A DNA stretch of 64,000 nucleotides from Flavobacterium jejuense (GTDB lineage Bacteria; Bacteroidota; Bacteroidia; Flavobacteriales; Flavobacteriaceae): the NCBI RefSeq assembly GCF_006491595.2, contig NZ_VEVQ02000020.1, positions 1 through 64,000 of the forward strand, in the 5' to 3' direction. This document shows, piece after piece, positions 17,886 through 25,432 of this stretch. Within the stretch, counting starts at the first letter, position 1; each line of letters begins with the position of its first letter. A program made the position numbers and the translations under genes. The notes beneath the pieces are model-generated. The model was not told the DNA's origin and searched no databases. It worked only from the letters and a program-made list of their open reading frames with translations.

Positions 17886-17888
17886 TAG
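17262..17888 (+). CDS. Orphan RHS core with N-terminal half of a toxin domain (inverted part of cassette 1)
   Basis: 208 residues. It begins MTLPGRT, the continuation of the RHS DYYPFG motif. The conserved core follows ([20 protein letters not shown], then [16 protein letters not shown] at about 40-55, the usual end of the constant part). The variable tail then begins with ...GIDLNGLSW and contains VLGMHKGQYPALRVLDGGRV, which looks like the first half of the domain whose H...SAGC half lies on the other strand. It stops at a TAG formed by the inverted-repeat flank right after NPKG. There is no signal peptide, YD-repeat shaft or promoter, so it is a silent fragment in this orientation. The start at 17262 is nominal. 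Confidence 0.75.
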   Translation: MTLPGRTHSNTAYRYGFQGQEKDDELKGEGNSLNYTFRMHDPRVGRFLSLDPVFREYPGISAYSFAANRPIDGIDLNGLSWTPVIDKDGNVTGFKWVDDAPDPANQIYKYAVYVNDPGTFNPENPTKNRKQIGTATITTYGLTETDIKEFKGTSYPADIKNLPTSKPGMYTAVLGMHKGQYPALRVLDGGRVPTMNDFNPAKPNNPKG

Positions 17889-18073
17889 TAGTCAAAATGT
17901 GACTAGCATCAGTATTTGCAATATATTACAGCTATGTAAAAATGCTTAAAAATGCACTTTTAGGCGCTTTTCGACATTTTTACGACCTAAAATAGAGCTT
18001 TTTTATGCTGTTTGTAAGAACGTTTTGTTATCTCAAATATAGGTATTTTTTTGAGATGTTTTTTGTGTATTTT
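17877..18073 (+). repeat. 197-bp direct repeat, copy 1
   Basis: Matches 33063-33259 base for base except four substitutions, and both copies end at the same base. It begins with the minus-strand complement of the DYYPFG codons (CCAAAAGGATAGTAGTCA). Inside is a hairpin (ATCTCAAA with TTTGAGAT) followed by T-rich sequence. At copy 2 it is the intergenic region between an RHS tail and a divergent tyrosine recombinase. Here the recombinase is missing and the copy ends 4 bp from the stop of the lipoprotein gene. Confidence 0.9.
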
Positions 18074-18077
18074 GATT

Positions 18078-18509
18078 TTAATTGTAGACTCTTAAAGTTG
18101 TACCATTAACCTGTTGTACACGATATTGTTTCATAGGGTATTGTTTATTTGGTGCTTGACCTGTAAAGAAACTATATTCAGCATCATCACATGCACAAAC
18201 AGCTTTAATGCCATTAATGGTCATAGTTGAACAACTACTTAATGCTTGATTTGGACATGCTGCATCAAAAGCTACATAGTTATTACTACCAGCATTGAAT
18301 ACAAATATTCCTCTTACACCAGCAGCACCATTATTAATGTAGACAGAGTTGCTCACAAACTGTAAGTTATTGTATTCTGGTAAATTGAGATTTATAGTTA
18401 AATCTACAGGATAATTCGGTAAATAAGGGTTTTTGTTGTTTATTGCACTATCTTTACTACAACTTATTAAAAAAATAATAGTGAAGAAATATAGAATTTT
18501 TTTTTTCAT
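18078..18509 (-). CDS. Rieske-like lipoprotein
   Basis: 143 residues. The lipoprotein signal MKKKILYFFTIIFLISCSK places the acylated Cys at residue 17. The C-terminal half has the layout of a Rieske [2Fe-2S] domain, AACPNQ ... CACDDAEYSFFTG ... YPMKQYRVQ, but the two histidines of the usual CxH and CxxH pairs are not there. It is therefore either a Rieske fold that lost its cluster or one with an altered ligand set. It lies upstream of and divergent from greA. Function unknown. Confidence 0.65.
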   Translation of the reverse strand: MKKKILYFFTIIFLISCSKDSAINNKNPYLPNYPVDLTINLNLPEYNNLQFVSNSVYINNGAAGVRGIFVFNAGSNNYVAFDAACPNQALSSCSTMTINGIKAVCACDDAEYSFFTGQAPNKQYPMKQYRVQQVNGTTLRVYN

Positions 18510-18604
18510 TTTTAATGAATATAAATTTTAAGAATCAAATTTAATTTATTTAACTTTGACTAGCTAAAAAAGAGTCATAAATTATATTTAAAAAAAATAA
18601 TTAC

Positions 18605-18612
18605 TACCTTTG
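18605..18612 (+). promoter_or_regulatory. Bacteroidetes -7 promoter element for greA
   Basis: TACCTTTG followed by CG fits TAnnTTTG. It lies 55 bp before the chosen greA start, leaving room for the leader hairpin at 18620-18640. No good -33 match is seen. Confidence 0.5.
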
Positions 18613-18619
18613 CGTAAAG

Positions 18620-18640
18620 GAATCCCATTCGGTGGGATTC
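18620..18640 (+). promoter_or_regulatory. Leader hairpin before greA (possible attenuator)
   Basis: GAATCCCA (18620-18627) pairs perfectly with TGGGATTC (18633-18640) around a TTCGG loop, followed by TTTCTATTTAT. It lies between the -7 element and the start codon and resembles a terminator placed in the greA leader. Confidence 0.55.
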
Positions 18641-18666
18641 TTTCTATTTATATAAACGATGAAGTT

Positions 18667-19143
18667 ATGAGCACAGTATCTTATTACACAGCAGAAGGAT
18701 TAAAAAAACTTAGAGAAGAATTAGATCAATTAAAAAGTATAGAACGCCCTAAAGCCTCTCAAGCCATAGCAGAAGCAAGAGACAAAGGAGATTTGTCTGA
18801 AAATGCAGAATATGATGCGGCTAAAGAAGCACAAGGCCTTTTAGAAATGAAGATTTCTAAAATGGAAGAACTCGTTTCTAATGCTCGTTTAATTGACGAA
18901 TCTCAATTAGATGTCTCTAAAGCACTTGTTTTATCTACTGTTAAATTAAAAAATCAAACTAATGGTATGGAAATGAAATATACCTTAGTTGCTGAAAGTG
19001 AAGCCGATTTAAAAACTGGTAAAATTTCTGTAACTTCTCCTATTGGAAAAGGTTTATTAGGAAAAAAAGTAGGTGAAATAGCAGAAATTAAAGTACCAAA
19101 CGGAACTTTAAATTTTGAAGTATTAGAAATTACAAGAGAATAA
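18667..19143 (+). CDS. greA: Transcription elongation factor GreA
   Basis: 158 residues from the chosen start MSTVSYYT at 18667. An upstream in-frame ATG at 18610 would overlap the promoter and leader hairpin, so it is rejected. The N-terminal coiled coil carries the tip motif RDKGDLSENAEYDAAKEAQG with the acidic residues that enter the RNA polymerase channel, and the C-terminal FKBP-like domain ends GTLNFEVLEI. It rescues backtracked RNA polymerase by stimulating transcript cleavage. It is 3 bp upstream of the HIT protein gene, probably in one transcript. Confidence 0.97.
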   Translation: MSTVSYYTAEGLKKLREELDQLKSIERPKASQAIAEARDKGDLSENAEYDAAKEAQGLLEMKISKMEELVSNARLIDESQLDVSKALVLSTVKLKNQTNGMEMKYTLVAESEADLKTGKISVTSPIGKGLLGKKVGEIAEIKVPNGTLNFEVLEITRE

Positions 19144-19146
19144 ACT

Positions 19147-19536
19147 ATGGCTTCTATTTTTACAAAAATTATTAGCGGAGAGATACCTTGTTATAAAATA
19201 GCTGAGGATGAAAATTTTATTGCTTTTTTAGATGTAAATCCTAATGCGAAAGGACATACTTTGTGTGTGCCTAAGGTAGAAATTAATAAGATTTTTGATA
19301 TGGATGAAGATTTATATCTTGGTCTAATGTCTTTCTCTAAAAAAATCGCAAAAGCTTTAGAAAAATCAATAGATTGTAAACGAGTTGGAGTGGCAGTAGT
19401 AGGTTTAGAAGTACCACATGTACATGTTCATTTAATTCCTTTACAAGATATGGATGATATGCGCTTTCAACGAAAAATAAGTTTAGAAAAATTAGAATTC
19501 GAACAAATTGCAAAAGAAATCGCTGAAAATATATAA
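19147..19536 (+). CDS. HIT family nucleotide hydrolase
   Basis: 129 residues with the histidine triad HVHVHLIP (His91, His93, His95) and the N-terminal IFTKIISGEIPCYKIAEDE block of the HINT-like branch. The family hydrolyses nucleotide-amide or nucleotide-phosphate bonds; the physiological substrate here is unknown. It starts 3 bp after greA and ends at the terminator at 19536-19566. Confidence 0.93.
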   Translation: MASIFTKIISGEIPCYKIAEDENFIAFLDVNPNAKGHTLCVPKVEINKIFDMDEDLYLGLMSFSKKIAKALEKSIDCKRVGVAVVGLEVPHVHVHLIPLQDMDDMRFQRKISLEKLEFEQIAKEIAENI

Positions 19537-19566
19537 AAGAAATCCCGATAAAATCGGGATTTCTTT
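19536..19566. terminator. Bidirectional terminator between HIT gene and histidine kinase
   Basis: A perfect 14-bp stem (AAAGAAATCCCGAT/ATCGGGATTTCTTT) with a 3-base loop lies between two convergent genes and can serve both. Confidence 0.92.
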
Positions 19567-19567
19567 A

Positions 19568-20722
19568 TTACAAAACTTTTTTATTATAACTAACTTGAAT
19601 TGTAGTTCCTTTTCCTATTTCTGAACTAATTACTTTTATTTGGCCTTTGTGATACTCCTGGACTATTCTTTTAGTAAGTGACAAACCAAGTCCCCATCCT
19701 CTTTTTTTTGTTGTGAAACCAGGTTCAAATATCTTTGTAAATTGATTTTTCGGAATGCCTTTTCCTGTGTCTGAAACTTTAATTCTAACTTTGTTTTTAT
19801 CTTCAGTTATAGAAACATTAAGTTTCCCTTTTCCTTTCATAGCATCAATAGCATTCTTAACCAAATTCTCTATTGTCCAACTATGTAAAATGGGGTTAAT
19901 AGGAATCATAATGGATTTTTCCAGACTAGAAAAACTAAATTCTACATGTTTAGAGGTTCTTAGTTTTAGATATTCAAAAGAATTTTTAGTTTCTTCCACT
20001 ATATCTTTTTCTTCCAAGATGGGTTCACTACCAATTTTTGAAAAACGATCTGTTATGGTTTGTAATCGATCAATATCTTTTTCGATTTCTGTAATAGTTG
20101 AAGGTTCTACATTGTCTAACTTGAGAATTTCTAACCAGCCAATCAACGAGGATAATGGTGTCCCAATTTGATGTGCCGTTTCTTTTGCCATTCCTGCCCA
20201 AAGTTTGTTCTGGATAGCCATTTTTGTTGCTCTGTAAAAATTATAGATTAATCCAATAAATAAAATTATAATTAGCAAAAGAGCAATTGGATAAAATTTT
20301 AATTTATTTATGAGGTTTGAATTACCATAATAGAGATATTGAATTTTCCCCTTACTAAATTCCATCTCTAATGGCTTATTTTCCCTTTCTAATTGTTTTA
20401 TCTTTTTTTTGAGTTCTAATGAGTCTCTTACTTCTAAATAGTCAATGTTGTTAATACCTATAACGTTATCATTTTCAGTAAGAATTAATGGAATTGTTTT
20501 GTTGTTTTCTAATATAAATAGATTTAATTCAGGATCGTAGTTTTCTAAATCAGCTGATAATAAATTACTTTGGGCTTTGGCCCAAAGTTCCATTTTATTT
20601 CGTTCATCTTCTTTGAAGATTTGAAAAAAAATATAGGTATTCCAAAGAATAATGATAACAATTAAAAAGGAAGCTAATATGATGAGCCAACGGGTTAAAT
20701 TTCGTTTTTCGGAAAATTGCAT
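19568..20722 (-). CDS. Membrane sensor histidine kinase
   Basis: 384 residues. Two membrane helices (about 11-33 and 143-163) bracket a roughly 110-residue periplasmic sensor of unknown fold. The dimerisation box is AKETAHQIGTPLSSLIGW with phospho-acceptor His184. The ATPase domain shows NLVKNAIDAM (N box), DTGKGIPK (G1) and GWGLGLSLTKRI (G2). It should autophosphorylate and pass phosphate to a response regulator, but none is encoded nearby, so it is an orphan kinase here. It has no HAMP or PAS domain. Confidence 0.92.
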   Translation of the reverse strand: MQFSEKRNLTRWLIILASFLIVIIILWNTYIFFQIFKEDERNKMELWAKAQSNLLSADLENYDPELNLFILENNKTIPLILTENDNVIGINNIDYLEVRDSLELKKKIKQLERENKPLEMEFSKGKIQYLYYGNSNLINKLKFYPIALLLIIILFIGLIYNFYRATKMAIQNKLWAGMAKETAHQIGTPLSSLIGWLEILKLDNVEPSTITEIEKDIDRLQTITDRFSKIGSEPILEEKDIVEETKNSFEYLKLRTSKHVEFSFSSLEKSIMIPINPILHSWTIENLVKNAIDAMKGKGKLNVSITEDKNKVRIKVSDTGKGIPKNQFTKIFEPGFTTKKRGWGLGLSLTKRIVQEYHKGQIKVISSEIGKGTTIQVSYNKKVL

Positions 20723-20852
20723 AAGACTAATTTAAAAGTAAAAATACTAAAAATAGTTCTTGTTAAAAGGGTTTTCAAGTATAAAACGTTCCTTTTACAA
20801 GTATATTTTGTTTTTAGAAAAATAAAAGGAATTGATATAAATCACTTTTCAA

Positions 20853-20883
20853 TTTGGGTTCGATTTAATTTTATGTAAATTTG
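20853..20883 (+). promoter_or_regulatory. Bacteroidetes promoter for flavin reductase gene
   Basis: TTTG at 20853-20856, a 19-bp spacer and TAAATTTG at 20876-20883 fit both parts of the Bacteroidetes consensus. The start codon follows 18 bp later. Confidence 0.75.
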
Positions 20884-20901
20884 TAAAAATCTTATTTACC
20901 T

Positions 20902-21777
20902 ATGGTATCAATAAATCCAAATGATATTTCTCCAGCAAAATTACAAGGTTATTTACAAGGAGCAGTAGCTCCAAGACCAATTGCTTTTGCTAGTACAATT
21001 GATGAAAATGGGAATTCAAATCTTTCTCCATTTAGTTTTTTTAATGTGTTCAGTTCAAATCCACCTATCTTAATTTTTTCTCCAGCTAGAAGAGTGAGAA
21101 ATAATTCTGTAAAGCATACTTTAATTAATTCTAAAAATACTAAAGAAGTTGTTATTAATGTAGTGAATTATGAGATTGTGCAACAAATGTCTTTGTCTAG
21201 TACAGAATATCCAGATGGTGTAAATGAATTTGAAAAAGCAGGTTTAACTATGCTAAAATCTGATTTAGTAAAACCTTTTCGTGTGGCTGAAAGTCCAGTG
21301 CAATTTGAATGTAAAGTAAATGAAATAATTGCATTAGGAAATGAAGGAGGTGCTGGAAATTTAATCATTTGTGAAGTAGTTAAAATTCATATTGATGAAG
21401 CAGTTTTAGATGCGAATGGAATAATTGACCAACACAAAATAGATTTAGTAGCAAGATGTGGCGGAAATTGGTATAGTAGAGCAAATATGGGATTATTTGA
21501 GGTAGAGAAGCCAATTTCAACTCTTGGGATTGGTGTAGATACTATTCCAGATTTTATTAAGAATAGTACAGTTTTTAATGGAAATGATTTAGGAATTTTA
21601 GGAAATATTGAAAGTATTCCATCTGAAGAAGAAATTACTATCTTTGTAAACGAAAATTTTAATGTTAAAGCAGTTTTAAGTGGTGATGATGAAACTAAAA
21701 AACACGAATTAGCCAAACAGTATATTGATAAAAATGAGGTTTTAAGTGCTTGGAAAGTACTATTAGCAAATAAATAA
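20902..21777 (+). CDS. Flavin reductase-like (FMN-binding) protein
   Basis: 291 residues. The N-terminal two thirds is a flavin reductase-like split barrel: GAVAPRPIAFASTIDENGN, NLSPFSFFNVFSSNPPI and VVINVVNYEIVQQMS are the usual FMN-contact blocks. The C-terminal ~80 residues are extra compared with short flavin reductases. The family includes NAD(P)H:FMN oxidoreductases and FMN-binding proteins of uncertain role; the reaction cannot be set. The DUF3127 gene follows after 11 bp and may share its promoter. Confidence 0.85.
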   Translation: MVSINPNDISPAKLQGYLQGAVAPRPIAFASTIDENGNSNLSPFSFFNVFSSNPPILIFSPARRVRNNSVKHTLINSKNTKEVVINVVNYEIVQQMSLSSTEYPDGVNEFEKAGLTMLKSDLVKPFRVAESPVQFECKVNEIIALGNEGGAGNLIICEVVKIHIDEAVLDANGIIDQHKIDLVARCGGNWYSRANMGLFEVEKPISTLGIGVDTIPDFIKNSTVFNGNDLGILGNIESIPSEEEITIFVNENFNVKAVLSGDDETKKHELAKQYIDKNEVLSAWKVLLANK

Positions 21778-21788
21778 ATTTATAAGAA

Positions 21789-22166
21789 ATGGAAGTAACA
21801 GGAAGAGTAAAGGTAATTAATCCAGAACAGCAAATAAGTGCGACATTCAAAAAAAGAGAATTAGTTGTAACGACTGAAGAGCAATATCCACAACATATAA
21901 TGATTGAGTTTACTCAAGATAAAACGGATTTATTAAACAATTATGCTCCAGGAGAACAAGTAAAAGTTTCTATCAACTTGAGAGGAAGAGAATGGGTTAA
22001 TCCACAAGGAGAAACTAAATATTTCAACTCAATTCAAGGGTGGAGAATTGAAAAAATGCAACCAGAAGCTCCAGTAACAGGTCAAATGCCTCCTATGCCA
22101 GCATCAGAGGCTTTTGAGCCAGCTACTAATTTTAACGAAGAAGAGCACGACGATTTACCTTTTTAA
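21789..22166 (+). CDS. DUF3127 domain-containing protein
   Basis: 125 residues. The first ~85 (MEVTGRVKVINPEQQISATF to SIQGWRIEKM) form an OB-like domain of the DUF3127 family, followed by a low-complexity proline-rich linker and an acidic tip ending EEHDDLPF. Such an acidic, aromatic-ended tail is also seen on single-stranded DNA-binding proteins, so a nucleic acid-linked role is plausible but unproven. It is second in the likely unit with the flavin reductase. Confidence 0.85.
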   Translation: MEVTGRVKVINPEQQISATFKKRELVVTTEEQYPQHIMIEFTQDKTDLLNNYAPGEQVKVSINLRGREWVNPQGETKYFNSIQGWRIEKMQPEAPVTGQMPPMPASEAFEPATNFNEEEHDDLPF

Positions 22167-22186
22167 TAAATTACGTCTTAAAGTAT

Positions 22187-22246
22187 AAAGTCTTAAAGTA
22201 TAAAGTCATTTTTCATTGGAATTTTGATCTTTCACTTTAAGACTTT
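22187..22246 (+). terminator. Terminator-like inverted repeat after DUF3127 gene
   Basis: AAAGTCTTAAAGT (22187-22199) pairs perfectly with ACTTTAAGACTTT (22234-22246) across a 34-base loop, followed by a T run. The left arm belongs to a short tandem repeat, GTCTTAAAGTATAAA twice (from about 22175). Confidence 0.55.
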
Positions 22247-22266
22247 TGACTTTTTACAATTTTAAA

Positions 22267-22917
22267 ATGTATTTTCTAACAAAAGATTTGTATTTCCCAC
22301 CAGTGGAGGAAGCTTCACCAGAAGGTATTCTAGCAATTGGAGGCGATTTGTCAACTGAGCGATTGCTATTGGCCTATAAAAGCGGTATTTTCCCTTGGTT
22401 TGAAGATGATGAGCCTATCATGTGGTGGTCACCAGAAGAGCGAATGGTGCTATTTTTTGAAGATTTAAAAATTTCTAAGAGTATGCGAAATGTACTCAAT
22501 CAAAAGAAATTCAAAGTAACATTCAATACTGCTTTTAGAGCAGTTATCTCAAATTGTAAAAAAATCAAACGAAAAGACCAACCTGGAACTTGGATTACTA
22601 ATGAAATGGTGGAAGCGTATTGCAAATTACATGAAATTGGTGTAGCAAAAAGCATTGAAGTTTGGCAAGAAGATGAATTAGTTGGTGGCTTGTATGGAAT
22701 CGATTTAGGTCATATCTTTTGTGGAGAAAGTATGTTTTCTAAAGTTTCTAATGCTAGTAAAGTAGCTTTTATTCACTTAGCAAAACATTTGGAACAAAAT
22801 AACTACAGAGTTCTAGACTGTCAAGTGTATAATGAACATTTAGCTTCTTTAGGATGTGTTGAAATTGATAGAGATGACTTTATGATGGTTTTGAAGTACC
22901 CTAAAATTTCAACTTAA
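22267..22917 (+). CDS. aat: Leucyl/phenylalanyl-tRNA--protein transferase
   Basis: 216 residues from the start chosen at 22267 (MYFLTKDLYFPP). An upstream ATG at 22246 overlaps the terminator stem and adds nothing conserved. Family blocks: PEGILAIGGDLS, YKSGIFPWF, MWWSPEERMVL, GTWITNEMVEAYCKLH, GLYGIDLGHIFCGESMFS. The enzyme moves Leu or Phe from tRNA to proteins with N-terminal Lys or Arg, marking them for ClpAP in the N-end rule. Its 3' end overlaps that of the convergent thiF gene by 17 bp. Confidence 0.95.
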   Translation: MYFLTKDLYFPPVEEASPEGILAIGGDLSTERLLLAYKSGIFPWFEDDEPIMWWSPEERMVLFFEDLKISKSMRNVLNQKKFKVTFNTAFRAVISNCKKIKRKDQPGTWITNEMVEAYCKLHEIGVAKSIEVWQEDELVGGLYGIDLGHIFCGESMFSKVSNASKVAFIHLAKHLEQNNYRVLDCQVYNEHLASLGCVEIDRDDFMMVLKYPKIST

Positions 22918-23611
22918 CAAAATTCCATTCCAGTGTATTAAAAACAATAATTTCATTTGTCAAACAAGGCAAATGAGCTATAATTTTTAAAGTTTCATGA
23001 GCCATCATTGTACCGATAATTCCTGGTAAAGTTCCTAAAACGCCATTCAAACTACAATTTGGTACATCTTTAGGATTAGGTGGTTCTGGAAATAAATGAC
23101 GAAGGTTTTTGCTTCCTTTATTATTGAAAACAGCAATTTGTCCTTCAAATTTTAAAATGCTTCCGTAAACTAATGGTTTTCCCAATTGCACACAGGTATC
23201 ATTCACCAAATAGCGTGTGGCAAAATTATCGCAACCATCAACAATAATATCAAATTGAGAAAGTATTTTTTTGCAATTTTCAGATGTTATTTTTTCTTCG
23301 AAAGAAATATAATTACTATTTGGATTTAATATTTTTAAAACCTCATTTGCAATTTTTACTTTGGGTAAACCAATAGCATGCTCTGAATATAAAATTTGTC
23401 GGTGTAAATTGGATAAGTCTACAAAATCAAAATCAACGATGCCAATAGTTCCTACACCAGATGAAGCTAAATATTGAAGAACTGGACAACCTAAACCACC
23501 TGCTCCAATTACTAAAACTTTAGCTTTTTTAATTTTTTTCTGACCTTCTTTACCAATTTCTGGTAGTAACATGGGTTTTGTATATCGTAAGTAATCTTGA
23601 ATATTAAGCAT
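22901..23611 (-). CDS. thiF: ThiF-type sulfur-carrier adenylyltransferase
   Basis: 236 residues of the HesA/MoeB/ThiF family. The ATP-binding GAGGLGCPVLQYLASSGVG, the R finger in NLHRQILY and the aspartate in IVDGCDNFATRYLVND are all present. It has no C-terminal rhodanese domain and no zinc-binding CxxC pairs, as often in short ThiF proteins. It should adenylate the C-terminal glycine of ThiS, which is coded first in this operon, so that sulfur can be loaded for thiazole synthesis. Last gene of the thiamine operon, 35 bp behind thiH. Confidence 0.9.
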   Translation of the reverse strand: MLNIQDYLRYTKPMLLPEIGKEGQKKIKKAKVLVIGAGGLGCPVLQYLASSGVGTIGIVDFDFVDLSNLHRQILYSEHAIGLPKVKIANEVLKILNPNSNYISFEEKITSENCKKILSQFDIIVDGCDNFATRYLVNDTCVQLGKPLVYGSILKFEGQIAVFNNKGSKNLRHLFPEPPNPKDVPNCSLNGVLGTLPGIIGTMMAHETLKIIAHLPCLTNEIIVFNTLEWNFVKLKF

Positions 23612-23646
23612 TTTTAAGATAGTTAAGAATTGTATTTATTTTGACT

Positions 23647-24774
23647 TTAAGACTTTACTTCATTACTAAATGTCCTGTCCCAATCTTTCCAAACAGGCTC
23701 GTAACCTTTTTTCCGGATAATAGTTGCTATCTCAGCAGCCGAACGTTCATCACTCGTTTCAAATTGTTCTAACGATTGTTTGTCAACACTATAGCCTCCA
23801 GGATTTGTTTTAGACCCTGCACTCATTGTTGTGGTACCAATAGGAATAATATTATCTCTGAACTTTTCATTTTCTCTAGTTGAAATGGAAATTTCTAAAT
23901 CAGGATTCCATATTCGATAAGCGCAAATCAATTGTGTTAAATCTTTATCATCCATAATGAAATTAGGTTCTATAATCCCTTCAGCTGGGCGAAGTCGTGG
24001 AAAAGAAACAGAATATTTACTTTGCCAATATTTTTTTTGTAAATAATCAATATGTAGGGCATTGAAAAAGCTATCAGTTCTCCAGTTTTCTAAACCTAAT
24101 AAAACACCTAATCCTATTTTATGAATGCCAGCCTTCCCAATTCTATCGGGAGTTTCCAATCGGAACTCAAAGTTTGATTTTTTACCTTTAGGATGGTATT
24201 TTTTATAGACATCTTCGTGATATGTTTCTTGATAGACCAAAACAGCATGTACACCTGCTTTGTGTAAAGCCAAATATTCTTCTTCATCGAGTGGCTGAAC
24301 TTCGACCGAAATATGAGCAAAATGTTCTTGAATAATTGTGATGGCATTTAAGAAGTAATTAATGTTCACCGTATAGTTTGCTTCTCCTGTAACCAATAGA
24401 ATATGATCAAAACCAGCTTCTTTTAGTACCTTTATCTCTTCTTTTATCTCACTATCATTTAGGGTTTTTCGTTTGATTTTATTGTCCAAACTAAAACCAC
24501 AATAGGTACAGATGTTCTGACATTCGTTACTCAAATACATAGGAGCATACATTTGAATGGTTTTGCCAAAACGTTGTTTAGTAAGGATATGGCTTTTTTG
24601 AGCCATAACTTCTAAATAATTTTGTGCTACTGGTGAGATGAAATTTAAAAAATCATCGACTGTACATTTGTTTTTAGATAGACTTTGTTCCACGTCTTTA
24701 GCGGTAACAGAATAAATCCTTTCTTGAATGGAATCCCAATCGTATTTTTTGAATATTTCGTTGAATGTGTTCAT
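23647..24774 (-). CDS. thiH: 2-iminoacetate synthase ThiH
   Basis: 375 residues, a radical-SAM enzyme with the cluster motif CxxxCxxC at Cys85, Cys89 and Cys92 (NECQNICTYCGF) and the C-terminal BATS-type region. It splits tyrosine into p-cresol and dehydroglycine, the glycine-derived part of the thiazole ring. A bacterium using ThiH instead of ThiO makes the thiazole by the oxygen-independent route. It is separated from thiG by the inserted GxxExxY unit. Confidence 0.95.
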   Translation of the reverse strand: MNTFNEIFKKYDWDSIQERIYSVTAKDVEQSLSKNKCTVDDFLNFISPVAQNYLEVMAQKSHILTKQRFGKTIQMYAPMYLSNECQNICTYCGFSLDNKIKRKTLNDSEIKEEIKVLKEAGFDHILLVTGEANYTVNINYFLNAITIIQEHFAHISVEVQPLDEEEYLALHKAGVHAVLVYQETYHEDVYKKYHPKGKKSNFEFRLETPDRIGKAGIHKIGLGVLLGLENWRTDSFFNALHIDYLQKKYWQSKYSVSFPRLRPAEGIIEPNFIMDDKDLTQLICAYRIWNPDLEISISTRENEKFRDNIIPIGTTTMSAGSKTNPGGYSVDKQSLEQFETSDERSAAEIATIIRKKGYEPVWKDWDRTFSNEVKS

Positions 24775-24788
24775 GTTGTGTTTTTTGT

Positions 24789-25401
24789 AGCACGCAGATT
24801 TCGCTGATTTTGGCAGATTTTTAATTTTGTATGAATTGCTTTTCTATTCCTGCAATTTGTTTACTATTCGTTTTATATCATCGAGAATTGAAGTTGTATT
24901 GAAATTGACTAGAATTCCTAATTTTTTATCTGTGAGTTTTAAATAATTTGTGATCTGTTTATAATGAATTGGTGCTAAGTCTTCAACTGATTTTAATTCT
25001 ATAATAACTTTGTCTTCAACCAATAAATCTATTTTAAAAGCAACATCTAGTACAATTTCTTCATAAGGAATTGTAATTTCAACTTGTCTCGCAACCTTTA
25101 AATCTAATTTATTCAATTCATAATATAAAGCACTTTCATATACCGATTCAAACAACCCAGGACCAAGTGTGTTGTAAACTTTGAAAATTGCTCCTCTTAT
25201 TTTGTATGATAGTTCATTTTCTGTCATATTTTCTGATTTTAAAATTATTATGAATTATTGTTGCACTTTGATTTAACTGCTTTTACTTATATAAATCTAT
25301 GTAATTTTAATTTTCAGCACTCAGATTACGCTATTTTTAGTAGATTTTTTTATGCATCTAAGTCATTTTTTATCTGCGGAAATCTGTAAAATCTGCGTGC
25401 T
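24789..25401. repeat. Inverted-repeat unit carrying the GxxExxY gene
   Basis: AGCACGCAGATTT (24789-24801) and AAATCTGCGTGCT (25389-25401) are perfect 13-bp inverted ends. Similarity continues inward for about 20 more bases. A further direct relative of the left end (AGCACTCAGATTACGCTATT) lies near 25317, so the right edge can fold into a hairpin. The unit is 613 bp, sits between thiG and thiH, and encloses the GxxExxY gene. The layout is that of a small mobilised cassette. Confidence 0.7.
24844..25227 (-). CDS. GxxExxY protein
   Basis: 127 residues, complete. The family motif GPGLFESVYESALYYEL gives the name, and a PD-(D/E)XK-like core is suggested by DVAFKIDLLVEDKVIIELKSV (D...ExK pattern). 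Biochemical function is not established. The gene is unrelated to thiamine synthesis, interrupts an otherwise tight operon, and lies within terminal inverted repeats, which suggests it arrived as a cassette. Confidence 0.9.
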   Translation of the reverse strand: MTENELSYKIRGAIFKVYNTLGPGLFESVYESALYYELNKLDLKVARQVEITIPYEEIVLDVAFKIDLLVEDKVIIELKSVEDLAPIHYKQITNYLKLTDKKLGILVNFNTTSILDDIKRIVNKLQE

Positions 25402-25432
25402 AAAATAAGTACTAAGTATAAATAAATTCTAT

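Noticed and set aside
17941-18060. CRISPR-like short repeats in the 197-bp element (AATGCTTAAAAATGCACTTT region)
   Set aside because: The similar words are short and irregular, with no spacer spacing and no cas genes.
18610-18666. Longer GreA start at 18610
   Set aside because: It would lie in the -7 element and leader hairpin, and the added residues are not part of GreA.
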